Shown in pieces: positions 36,269-46,344 of a stretch of DNA of 64,000 bases (the first letter of the stretch is position 1; the number at the start of each line of letters is the position of its first letter). Location of the stretch: assembly GCA_033439265.1 (NCBI GenBank), contig JAVTVX010000027.1, forward strand, positions 8,323,001 through 8,387,000. The letters are read 5' to 3'. The notes under the pieces are model-generated. The model was given only the letters and a program-made list of their open reading frames with translations, was not told the DNA's origin and did no database searches. The DNA comes from Dillenia suffruticosa. Taxonomy: Eukaryota; Streptophyta; Magnoliopsida; Dilleniales; Dilleniaceae. The position numbers and the translations under genes were made by a program.

Positions 36269-36877
36269 GATAGCCTCCTTGCCATCTCGGATGTGGTCTT
36301 GGAAGGGGGTGATGGGTTGCTGGTGAGTTGGTCCGTGGTCCGATGTGGCTTGCCTTTTCCTTGTTGCCCTTTTTTTCTTACTCTTTTTTTTGTTCCTTCG
36401 GAGCGTTCGGTGGTTGTGTCTTGTGTGGCATGAATGGTGGGGCCAGTTGGAAGGATTCTTTGGAGGATTCCTTTTTTGCCTCCATTTATTTTAGGGTAGA
36501 CTTCTGTTTTGTTCTTGCGATGATGGGGGATGGGGGAGTTTGCCTTGTTTAGTAAAATTGACCTCTTGCCTCTGTTCTTTCATTTGTTCATTCATTCGAC
36601 TGGAAAGCCAGTTGGTCTTTTCCCCTGATTGACATGGAATGGTTCGTCTGCGGCTTGTTGTGCTGATTAGTTGGGGAGAGTGGTGTGCTTCATGATGATT
36701 GTGATACATGGGAGCCATTCCTTTGTGGTATTTCTATCTTTGTCTCTCTCTCTTTCTTTCTCTGCGTAGGTTAAATGGAGGTGGGCACTTCTCTGTCTCT
36801 ATTTGTCTTTTTCCTTCTTCGTCTTTCTTTTTGGGCAGGGTAGATGGAAGCAACAGCTGCTCGTTGCTTCAACTCAT
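36269..36877 (+). repeat. ~600-bp tandem repeat unit R1 (T/G-rich)
   Basis: Starts GATAGCCTCCTTGCCATCTC. It continues through GTTGCCCTTTTTTT, TTCGGTGGTTGTGTCTTG, GGGGCCAGTTGGAAGGA, a TCTCTCTTTCTTTCTCTG tract and ends near AACAGCTGCTCGTTG. R2 repeats the same order. Confidence 0.8.
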
Positions 36878-37432
36878 GATAACCCCCTTGCCACCTCGGA
36901 TATGGTCGGGGAGAGGGGTGACTGGTGAGCTAGTGGTCTGCCTTTTCCCTGTTGCCCTTCTTTTTTTTTTGGAGCATTCGGTGGTTGTGTCTTGCATGGA
37001 ACACATGGCGGGGCCAGTTGGAAGGAATCTTTAGAGGATTCCTTTTTTGCCCCTATTTATTTTAGGATAGACTTTTGTTTTGCTCTTGCGATGGTGGGGG
37101 AGTTTGCTCTACTTAGTAAAATTGACCTCTTGCCTCTTTCCTTTCATTTATTTATTCGCTCGGATGGAAAGCTGGTTGGTCTATTTCCATGATTAACATG
37201 GAATGGTTTATCTGCGGTATATTGTGCAAATTAGTTGCGGAGAGTGGTGTGCATCATGATGATTGTAGTGCATGGGAGCCACTCCTTTGTGATCTCTCTA
37301 TCTTTCTCTCTTTCTTTCTTTCTCTGGGTGGGTTAAATGGAGGTAGACACTTCTCTGTCTCTGATTGTCTTTTTCCTTCTCTATCTTTCTTTTTGGGCGG
37401 GGCAGATGGAGGTAGCAGCTGCTCGTTAACTT
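36878..37432 (+). repeat. ~600-bp tandem repeat unit R2
   Basis: Starts GATAACCCCCTTGCCACCTC and follows R1 landmark by landmark, ending GGTAGCAGCTGCTCGTTAAC. Open frames across R1 and R2 are low-complexity and change frame between units, so no protein is claimed. Confidence 0.8.
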
Positions 37433-38129
37433 CAGCCTTGAGAAGAAGATGGTGCTCCTCACTGCATTTATTTGTGCTTTGTTCTCTCTTTGAGCGTGGT
37501 AGATGGAGATGGTAGCTACTTATCCCTCAGTGTTTCTTTATCCGTGAAACAAAAGGCGCTTTCTGTCTCGCTCCAACTGTTGGTGTTGCTTCAAAGAGAG
37601 GAGAATTTTTTTTTGGAAGCTGGTAGGCAGAGGCATGCACTTGGTTACTTTTTGTGTGTGATGATGTATGTATTTGATTATTGTTATTATTTTGTTTGTC
37701 TGTTTGGAGCTTTGTGGAGGGGATGCTTTTTTCTTTTCTTGAGAGATGCGTGTTGGATTTCTTTTTATCGTTCTCTCTGGCTCTTGGCACCGTCTCCTGC
37801 AAACGAGGAGTTTTTTCATACTTGGTTTTCTTTTATATGTGATGGGTGATGAATGTATTTTTAGTTATTGTTTTCTTTGTGTGTGTAAGACTTCGCGGAG
37901 ATGTTGTTTTTCTTCTCTTTTGTTTGGATATGCATTTTATCATTGTGTTGATAGGCGTTAGATGTTGTGCATGCAAGAATTAGGTGCTTTGATGTAAGTT
38001 TCATGTTTTGTGTTCCTTGGTCCGCTTGCAATGTTTGCTCCTTTTTTTTGGTTGGGGGGTGTCGTTGCTCCATATTTCACCGTGTTGGTTTTGTTAGTTT
38101 TGTTAGTTTTGTTTTGTTTTGAGGAAGTC
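37433..38129 (+). repeat. spacer with a ~190-bp repeated phrase
   Basis: Two related stretches, near 37641-37822 and 37823-38000, share TGTGTGATGATG / TATGTGATGGGTGATG, TATTTT-GTT and GGA-ATGCTTTT/GATGTTGTTTTTCTTC phrases. The whole is T/G-rich like R1-R3. No gene. Confidence 0.45.
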
Positions 38130-38530
38130 ATCGTTGTGGTGGTGGGGAGTAGTGTCTGGAAATTTAATTTTTTGCTCCTGTTTATTTTGGAGTGGACTTT
38201 TGTTTTGGTCTTGTGATAATTGAGAAGTTTGCCTAGGTTAATAAAATTGCCTTCCGTCTATCCTTTTGGCCATCGATTTACTCATTCATGTGGAAAAGCA
38301 AATGTTTTTGTTCCATGATTGGTAAGAAACTATCTGTCTTCCTTATATTTTGTAGGTTAGCGGACTAGAGCGGTGTACATCATTCTCTCTGTTCTCTCTA
38401 TTTGTTTTTCTCTTACTGTTTCTCTTTTTCTATGTAGGTCAAATTGGGACGGTTGGCAATTTCGACTCTTCCACTCTCTCGCTTTGTCTCTCTTTAAGCA
38501 AGGCAGACTGAGATGGCAGCTGCTTAAGAT
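38130..38530 (+). repeat. tandem repeat unit R3, partial and diverged
   Basis: Matches the second two thirds of R1/R2: TTTGCTCCTGTTTATTTTGG, then GAAGTTTGCCTAGGTTAATA, then the CTCTCTATTTG tract, and ends GATGGCAGCTGCTTAAG. With R1 and R2 it forms a block ending about 240 bp before the gypsy PBS-like site, so it probably belongs to a long LTR or leader. Confidence 0.6.
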
Positions 38531-38770
38531 TTTGTTTTATGAAAAAAAAATTTTGTTTTTATATGTCTTTATTCCGGAAAGTGTAGGATTTATAGCAAAA
38601 GGGAAAGACTGTGATCGGTTGTGCCTCTTTGGTGGATTACACATATTGACCCCAAAGAGAACCTAATAGGTGGGTATCCTTATTTCTCACCCTTTCTTGT
38701 TCTGTGAAGCAAGAGAACCATAGGTTTTTTCACTCTTTCCTTGTTAGTGATGGATTAAATCCTTATTAGA

Positions 38771-38788
38771 TTGATGCCGTCCGTGGGA
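38771..38788 (+). promoter_or_regulatory. Ty3/gypsy PBS-like site
   Basis: TTGATGCCGTCCGTGGGA closely resembles the TGGCGCCGTCTGTGGGA site downstream of the 5' LTR in many plant Tat/Athila-type gypsy elements, with three differences. The upstream LTR boundary is not resolved. Confidence 0.5.
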
Positions 38789-38889
38789 ATGGGCTGATCT
38801 TTTAGCTGGAGCATCTCATGCCTTGTTTCGTTATTCAATTGCCATGCTACCTATAAGGAGAAGTCTAACACGTCGAAGGCTGCATCTAC

Positions 38890-40250
38890 ATCCGGGCTGC
38901 AGACATCTAAAGATATTCCTTTGCCAGCACCCCTTGAAGACCAACCGGGCGCTTCAGTCCGTCACCACCAATAGTCAATAGTAGTGGTCCCTCAAAAGCA
39001 GCCTCAAGTATCCAGGATACAACTCCAATACAAATTGATGACTCCCGTTGCCGAATCTCTCCCAATAGAGTTCATTGCTCAGATGGAAAGGCTCGAGTAA
39101 AAAATCCAAGGGATAAGTAAGCAGTTAGGGGAACTTTGTCACGGTTGGCGACCGGAGAGATCACCTGTCTCCAAGGATAAGAACAATCACAGTGGCACAA
39201 GCCTAATCCCCGTAAGCATCGAGAACCTTGGTCACTTCCCAGTATAATCCTAATGACCTAAAAAAGTAGGTTGAGGACCTCGTAGCTACCGAACTGAAGC
39301 TTGCCAACGTAGACAAGAGGGATCCCGCTGAACACGCTAGTTTTGACTCAAAGGTTTCTGTTGAGCCTATGCCCCGAGATATGCTCTTACCTCCAACAAA
39401 GAGGTATGATTGGTTTATTGACCTCGAGATCATGTGGTCCATTTTGTGATTGTTATGAACTCTAGGGACATGCTAGGTGCTGCTATGTGCAAGTATTTTC
39501 TTCCGAGGCTAAAGGGTGATGATTTAACTTGGTTTGATTTACTTTCTCTGTTTAGTATCAAAAGCTTTTCTCAATTACAAGAACAGTTTGAGGCTCATCT
39601 CGTGATTAGTCAACGGGCCAAGAGAAAATCCACTTCTCTCTTGTTTCTTCGACAAAGGCACGATGAGGCCCTTATAAGAACGAAACAATGAAGGTTTCTA
39701 GTCTAGAACACTCCATTACGTTAGCAGCTCCGCTCATCGGTCTTTGCCCCTTGGGCATGAAAACGTCCATATGAAAGAATCTTTCGTCCTCTATCCAAGA
39801 GTTCTTTGCTTGAGCGGAGAAGTACATTGTGGCAGAAGAAGCCGAGGCATTTGATAAGCAACGACACAAGAATGAGTTGAGCAGCTCATCTTGGCAATCA
39901 TATCCTAAGAAAAAAGGTTTGGGATCCTCTCCCCATTGCAGGTTTACCAACTACACTCTTTTAAATGAGACACCTAGTCAAATAATGCTGCGGTTGAGGA
40001 ACAAACCTTGTATTAGATGGCCCCCACATCTCCTAAGAGATGACCCAAAGAAAGGTAAGATCAGTATTGTCACTTCCATAAAGATTACGGTCACCAAATA
40101 GATGGATGTTGAAAACTCAAGGATGAGCACAAAACTTTGGTGCAGGATGGCAGACTCCAGGGGTTCACACACGGAGCAAGAGCACAACCACCCTTGGAGC
40201 TTGCGGGCAGTAGCACAGCAAATGACCAGAATGAGAATCATACCTAAGAA
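38890..40250 (+). pseudogene. Ty3/gypsy (Tat-like) gag remnant
   Basis: Plus-strand gag with at least three frame breaks. An N-terminal linker contains EFIAQMERLE and PRDMLLPPTKRYD. The gag core follows at 39434-39691: AAMCKYFLPRLKGDDLTWFD, then IKSFSQLQEQFEAHLVISQR. This is the retrotrans_gag signature (M-C-x-x-F-x-x-x-L-x-G-x-x-x-x-W-F and F-x-x-L-x-x-x-F-x-x-H-F). Then 39825-39860 gives KYIVAEEAEAFDKQ. A zinc-knuckle-like CHFHKDYGHQIDGC (about 40063-40105) is followed by LKDEHKTLVQDGRLQGF, typical of the Tat/Athila lineage. Gag forms the particle; here it is non-functional. Confidence 0.75.
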
Positions 40251-40474
40251 CAGTCGGTAGCCAAGTGAATGGGGGTGATCCTTCTAGTATAAGGCCTGCT
40301 GCCCCTTTTCACATCTTTTCCTCTAACGAAGTTCTTTCTATGTTGGGCTTAATGGCTTAACGGTACATCCCCTTGGCCCAAGTGGATTGAACATTCGTAG
40401 TGATCTTCTAGAAGGCCGAGGTGTCTTGCTGGAAGGAAATCCTCGTGACTCGAGTTGAAATAGGACAGAACAAG

Positions 40475-40870
40475 AAGAGACCCATGATAGGCTTCGATGA
40501 CAATAACTTGGCAGGGATCGATTTGAACGGAAATGACCAATTATTCATTTCAGTCAGAATATGAAGAGATCCATGATATACTGCATCTACAAGTAATCAT
40601 TTCAATCATGGACATCTTCATCCTCATGCGGTACCTGTAAAAGTACTCTAAGGCAAATTGTTTCATCCTAAAGGCGTCATGTCTCTTTTGTTACTCTTGG
40701 AACGTCCCCTAATCATGCAACTGCTATCGCGAAGTTTAATGTGGTCAAGCTACCGTCAGCTTGGAATGCCATCTTAGGACCTCCCTATTTGAATGATTTA
40801 GAGGTCTTATCAAGCATTAGACACGTGAAGATCAAATTTAGAATTGCTTTCGGTATATGGATGCTCTCAT
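40475..40870 (+). pseudogene. Ty3/gypsy protease-region remnant
   Basis: IGFDDNNLAGIDLNGNDQL is the pre-protease phrase (F-x-D-x-D-L-x-G-I-x-x-x-H-N-D-x-L). The active-site D-x-G stretch near 40600 is unreadable. Near 40690-40860 VSFVTLGTSPN, then FNVVKLPSAWNAILGPPYLN and HVKIKF match the protease C-terminal side (F-x-V-V-x-x-x-S-x-Y-N-A-I-L-G-R-P-x-L-N). Stops interrupt the frame. No reverse transcriptase, RNase H or integrase follows, so the element lost most of pol. Confidence 0.7.
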
Positions 40871-41166
40871 GTGACCTAGAGTCACTTGTTACCTCTGTTT
40901 AATAACCTATACTCTTTGATCTCTGCTGTCTTGTCTGCAATTTTAGGTTTCGGATAGAATGAGTTAATTTAACTTTAATTTAACTTTCTACAGTTACTTT
41001 GGTAATGACATTTTCATTTGATGTGTTTCGCTAGCTTTCTCTGACATCATGACTAAAATAACTAAAATAACGGCATGCGATCAAGAGTAGTTGGTGGGCA
41101 TTTAACGCCTTTGGACATACTATTGATGCAATATACGACTACTGAAATGGTCACATGTTGCCCACC
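40871..41166. other. post-protease stretch, nothing identified
   Basis: This is where RT should begin in a gypsy element. I see no RT motif, and AACTTTAATTTAACTTT near 40970 is a short direct repeat. Confidence 0.5.
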
Positions 41167-41392
41167 ATTCTCGGTACAATGCCTTACAAGTCTTTTGGTG
41201 CAATGCCAACAAACATCTTTGATGCAATGCCTAAGATCTTCCTAGGTGCAACAGCAACGAGCATCCTTAGTAAAATGCCTTAAATGTCTCTTGGCGCAAA
41301 GCGACATGCTTCATCGGTGCAATGTCTCAAACTTCTCTTGGCGCATCTCCAACGAGAATCTTTGGCACAATGCCAATGAGTATCCCCAGCAG
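41167..41392 (+). repeat. 24-bp minisatellite, about 9.5 copies
   Basis: Diverged units with consensus near CTTTGGTGCAATGCCAACGAG plus three variable bases, period 23-24 bp. Units vary at about one third of positions, so the array is old. Confidence 0.7.
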
Positions 41393-41575
41393 TACACTTT
41401 ATAGTGCATGGTCCTTATATAACACAACCACCGCTTGGGCAATTAGAAGTAAACATGGTCCCTGTTTTTGCATTATAGAGTTATCATGAGGTTCAACACA
41501 GAAACATAAGAAGAGCAGATAATTATGGAAAAGACAAAGCGATGATTAAGGGAGTGTCATTGTTATCATATGGGG

Positions 41576-42330
41576 TTATATATGCAAATAAAAGAAGGAA
41601 GCATTTAAAAGGCAAGAATCATGGTGAAGGGAGACGATGAGGTCTCTGTTGTAGATGAGTGAAGTTTCCCTGAAGGACGGTGATGCGAGAATCCAACTCG
41701 ATGAATTCTTGAGCCAGACCAATGGTATGAGCGCTAGTAAGGATTCCATTAAACCTTTCGGGATTATCACTATTTGCATCATCACCGGGTTTTCCTCCAA
41801 TCCAGCTCTACTAATGAGATATTCCGCTCATTGCAATTTCTCTAAAGTTCCTACTTTTCATGTTCATACTCCTACCAAGTTTTGGCAGACCTTCTCTCTG
41901 CAGCCACTAAATTTTGTTGTCCTTCCTCTGCCAGTCTTAGAACGGCCTCACGCCCTGCCTTACTCTTCTTAAACAAAGCCTTTATTGCCTTGCACTCCCT
42001 AATAGCCTTATCTGTGATCATGTACGAGGAATCCAGGTTAGCTTGCATTAATTCTAGCTCATTTTCCTTCTTCTTCAATGTAACACCCATAGCCTTTCTT
42101 CCTTTTGAGCGTCTGTAGCTCAGAGATAGAGCTGCTACTCTAGCTATTCCTCTAGATGGGATACTGCTTGATTCTTTAGCAGCCTTTGGAACTCTATTAT
42201 GGCTGTAGCTTGCAAATATGAAAGCACAAAATTATGTTTAATACACCAAACATCATGCTACAACTTGAACTTGACCAACAATGTGCTTACCTAAAGTATG
42301 AGAGTTATCACAGCATCATCTCCCTGGTCA
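41576..42330 (-). pseudogene. antisense gene of the gypsy element, C-terminal part (copy 2)
   Basis: On minus, 42090-41872 encodes a coiled-coil helix (KKKENELELMQANLDSSYMI ... ECKAIKALFKKSKAGREAVL) with K/E-rich heptads. Upstream, CTTTAG/GTAAGCAC near 42290 is a good splice donor, and the probable acceptor lies near 42210, so the gene had introns. 41576-41800 is a further broken frame. It is the downstream end of the antisense gene seen at 53734-55180, separated by the hAT and CACTA insertions. Similar antisense genes with a 'putative gypsy-type transposon' domain occur in Tat-lineage elements; their function is unknown. Confidence 0.5.
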
Positions 42331-42338
42331 ATAGACAT

Positions 42339-42973
42339 TAAAGTTGTAACAGGGCCGGGCCGGGCCGGGCTGGGCTTGCTTCGGTTCAAGGGCGGTTCCC
42401 GGAACCGCGGGACGGGCTTGCTACAATTCCTAGGTCAGTCCAGGCCGGGCCAGGCCGGGCCAATGGTATAGAAAATGGTATAGAAAATGGTAATAAAAAT
42501 AGTATAGAGAATTGTAAAAATGGTGAAAAGGAAATGATAATAAAAATAGTAATGAAAATTGAGAGAATGTAGTAATATTGAGAGAATGTAGATGTGAGAG
42601 AGATATATATTTTATTGTGGAGGTTTTGAAAATGTGGTGTAAGGTATTTATAGGAAATTTTTTTGACCTTATGGATCAAAATAATCTTAAAATTAGTCGT
42701 TTTATAACTGTTGGGAGGGGTAAAATTAGAAAAAAAATCAAAAAAAAATGAGGGACAAGGAGCTGTTGGAACCGGCTGAGCTAGTTCTGGGTCAGTTCTA
42801 TGCCAGTTCTGGGCCAGTTCCAAGTTTCAAAATCGTTTGAACCGGCCCGGACCGCTACAGTACCCGGTTTGGGCCGAGCCGGGTTACTGTAGTTTTGGTT
42901 TGGTTCATGGGTCGGGCTTTTTCGGGCCGGCTGGGCCAGTTTTCAGGCCCAAACCGGCTCAGACACATCTCTA
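42339..42973. mobile_element. hAT non-autonomous element, 635 bp
   Basis: Flanked by a perfect 8-bp duplication ATAGACAT (42331-42338 and 42974-42981). The termini are imperfect inverted repeats: TAAAGTTGTAACAGGGCCGG at the left and, read inward, TAGAGATGTGTCTGAGCCGG at the right (about 14 of 20 match). Both subterminal regions are rich in GGGCCGGGCC words, as in Ac-like hAT elements. A 145-codon minus frame (42823-42386) covers the interior but has low-complexity composition and no hAT transposase motif. It is a deletion derivative. Confidence 0.85.
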
Positions 42974-43079
42974 ATAGACATGCGGTTTAGCTTGGTCTCC
43001 GCCTAGTGAAAATCAAGTCTATCCGTGAACCTCCTTCACAACAAAAAAAGACAAAATTTGGGACGAAATTGGAAGAAAA

Positions 43080-43800
43080 ATTCGTCGCAAAACACATTTC
43101 CGACGACTTTTGCAACAAATATTTTTTCGTCGCTAATAAGTTGTTGCAAAATTTTGGGACGAAAAATTAATTATTCGTCGCAAAAATTTTCAATAAATAT
43201 TTATATGTTGCGAAATTCGTCGCAAATTTGCAACGACATTTGCGACGAAAAATGTATTCGTCGCAAATTTGTCACAAATATAATATTCGTCGCAAATTCT
43301 GCCACGAAAGTAAATTCGTCGCAAAATTTGCGACGAATACATTTTTCGTCGCAAATTTTGTGACGAATACATTTTTCGTTGCAGAATTTCCAACGAACAA
43401 TTTTTCGTCGCAAATTTTGCGACAAACACATTTTTCGTCGCAAAATTTCCAACGAAAAAAATTTATTGCAAATTTTGCGACGAATAATTATTCGTTGCAA
43501 AATTCGTCAGAAAAGTTGCGACGAAAAATAATTGTCGCAAAATTTAGCGACGAATATTATTTCGTTGCAACTTTTCCGACGAATACTATTTTCGTCGCAA
43601 AATATGCGACGAATACTATTTTGTCGCAAAATTATGACGAATCTTATTTCGTCCCAAATTTTTGCGATGAAACAATATTTGTTGCTAAATTTGCAACGAA
43701 TTAGTTTTTTGTCGGAAATTATCAACGAAAAATAATTTGTCGCAAATTGGCGACGAATGTTTTCGTTGCAAAATTCGTCGAAAATTTAAATTTACAACAC
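43080..43800. repeat. CACTA subterminal palindrome array, 3' end
   Basis: Around twenty copies of a palindrome of the form CGTCGCAAATTTGCGACG with variants, several in strict 30-bp register (for example at 43317, 43347, 43377, 43406, 43436). Short open frames across it are translations of the repeat. Such repeats bind the TNPA-type protein in En/Spm. Confidence 0.85.
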
Positions 43801-44105
43801 CATGGAACAAAATTTGTCATGAATAATATATGTTTTACAATGAATACAATTTTATTATCATATTTGGACAAAATTTGCGTGCTTACCCAACGTCATCAAC
43901 AATATTATCATTTAAATCGTTTTTAATATAAAATTTAAACAATCTATACTCATAATTATAACTACCTATTCAATAAGATAAAAAAATTAAAAATGTAACG
44001 AGCAATCATATTTATAATATCAAACCAAAAAGTAACATCAAAACTAAATATCGAATTATCAATAACCATACATTAAAAAAAAATAAAGATAACAGTAAGA
44101 TAACA

Positions 44106-46080
44106 GTTCACAATTTCAAGTATGACCTCCACCATCACCATCATCATCATCATCATCATCAAAGAAATCATCACCCTCATCACCATCACCTTCATCACCA
44201 TCGCAAGCATTATCAGGAGGAGAAATAGAAGGGGGAATCTGATTCGGAGCTGAGAATAACTGAAGATGCTGCATGATTAACATTTGTTGCGTGCGGACCT
44301 CGTGCAATTGTTGCGTGTGCTTTGCTTGAAGTTCACTGAATGCCTGATCTCTTTGCAGTAGCAAGTCCTTCAAATGGCTCACCTCTTCATTCAATTGATT
44401 TATTTGTGCTCTAACTGCTGGTGGTGTGAAAGAAGATGAACCGGCGTTTTTGTATGTTCTGCTCAAAGAACCTAGCCCTAGCCCACTACTCTATTCCCTT
44501 TTCGTCCACCAGTTACCTCAAGCCATGTATTCATGTTATCAACAGATGGCTCAGATCCGCCAGCATCATCACTAGCACTCGAACTTCTACATGCTAGCTC
44601 GTCATATTTTTCCTACATTGTCATGAGAAAAATTAAAATAAATTTACAATAACATTATAATTCAAACACATAATCAAGGAAAATAAAAAATTTTGTAACA
44701 TAAATCATGACACCATATAGGATCTAAATTATGAACATTCATATTAACATTGAATAAGTTGAAATTTTAGGAAAAAAAAATAAAAGAGAATCTCTAGCAA
44801 GTAATTTATTAGAAATCAAAGAATCAAGTCAACAATAAAAATAAACTTGGGAGAGACTAACATAAAGAAATCATCTTCCTACATCGTTATGATATGCTCA
44901 ACATAAAATATTCATATCAACATTGAAAATGTACATAAAGTAATTGGAAAAATTGAAATTACAAACCTTAATTGCTCTAGCTCTCTCCCTGCTCCAAGTC
45001 TTGTCTTTTTTCTGAAATGTGTGCGTGAAAGTATCTATAAATGAAGGCTCGGTCCCCATTTCCTTTGCCTAAAATAAAAAAACACTATTACAAATAATTA
45101 TATACTTTAAATTAGATAAAAAAATTAATATTTGTATAAAATTACCAATCTATTTCTATGTTCACCGATAGTGATCGAGCCTCCCGCATACGTCGCAGAC
45201 GATTCCCCTGAATTATAAGCTCGATTTTTTTTTTTTATTTTGCTCACTCCTTCGTTGACTCTCCTCCGATTCCCAAAAATTAAGAATCCTGCCCCAATTT
45301 TGCTCGATGATGCAGTTGGGCTTTTTTGCATGTCTCTTTGCATGATTTAAAACGTGTCGAATGTGATCGCCACATTTTTTCTTCCAAATCCTTCTTACTT
45401 CCAATTCTTCAGTCTCGTTCCAAGTGAATACTCGCTGCAATGGAAAGCAAGCAATAACTTATAAAGCTATTAACTTCATTTCATATATAAACTGATTGGG
45501 ATAACTTACCTTGAACTCGTTCCACCATAGTTCTTTTGTTTCATCCGGAGTGCTTGTGTAAGACATCGAAGCCCCTCCCCAATGATTATTCACAATTCTA
45601 TTCAGCTCGTGAATAACAGGTACAGAATTTGTAAATCTATCGTAAAGTTTCAAACAAACAATGTTAAATAAATATGATAGTTAAAAGAAGAAATTATTTC
45701 ATAAATAAAAGAAATAATACAACTATAAATTTAAAATTTAGTACTTACGAATCTCCATATGGGGCTATTATCTCTCGATTGTCTTCTCTATCGGCATACA
45801 ACTGTTTCACCGAAGGGAATGCTGAAGGTACATTGCTAGCGATGTGTTGAGAATGTGAAGGGCCTGCAACAGAAGGGGGAGGCGAAGGTACAATGTCGGC
45901 AAGGGAATGTGATTGCGAAGCTGCCGAAGCGGACTGCGATGGTGAAGAGCGTGAATTTCCATCCGAATTGAGTCTATGGCCGCCACGTCGAAACTGTCAA
46001 CCATAATACATTTTAAACAAAAAAATGTAAATTGCATATTCATCATATACATAATTAAGAACATGAATAAACTTACCATA
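44106..46080 (-). pseudogene. CACTA second gene, TNPA-like (Ptta/En/Spm family)
   Basis: Multi-exon gene downstream of the transposase, read on minus. A Ser/Pro-rich N-terminus is near 46000-45750. The exons at 45653-45459 and 45440-45125 carry the plant Ptta/En/Spm domain: WNETEELEVRRIWKKKCGDH, WGRILNFWESEESQRRSEQN and a SATYAGGSITIGEHRNRL phrase. Then EPSFIDTFTHTFQKKDKTWS lies near 45050. The last exon (44466-44116) has a coiled coil (INQLNEEVSHLKDLLLQRDQ) and a poly-Asp tail. In En/Spm the matching protein binds subterminal repeats and pairs the ends. A frame change near 44485 suggests damage. Confidence 0.75.
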
Positions 46081-46344
46081 TTTAATTTGATAAATTAGTT
46101 CCGACGAAACAAGGTACCAATATGTGAAGAAATTTTCTTGAATGACCTATACAAAAAAAAAAGATAGTATATTAACAAATCCAATATATAAATTTAAGAA
46201 TAAGACTGTAAATAAATAAGAAATTGAGTAAAGAAATTTACAAATTATACGTGTCGACTAACTTACCAACTTAAAAGAAATATATTATCATATATCAAGA
46301 TAAATATCCGATTTTTATTATATGAAGAGAACAAAATTTACCCG

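Noticed and set aside
36328-38073. Numerous 60-125 codon frames
   Set aside because: They follow the T/G-rich tandem repeats, change frame between units and have no motif.
42386-42823. 145-codon frame in the hAT element
   Set aside because: No hAT transposase motif; translation of T- and A-rich filler and GGGCC repeats.
43025-43735. Several repetitive frames (VAKFATN-type peptides)
   Set aside because: Direct translations of the CGTCGCAAATTTGCGACG palindromes, not proteins.
43080-43800. CRISPR-like regular spacing of palindromic repeats
   Set aside because: Repeats with ~30-bp period and no unique spacers, in a plant CACTA subterminal region; no cas genes.
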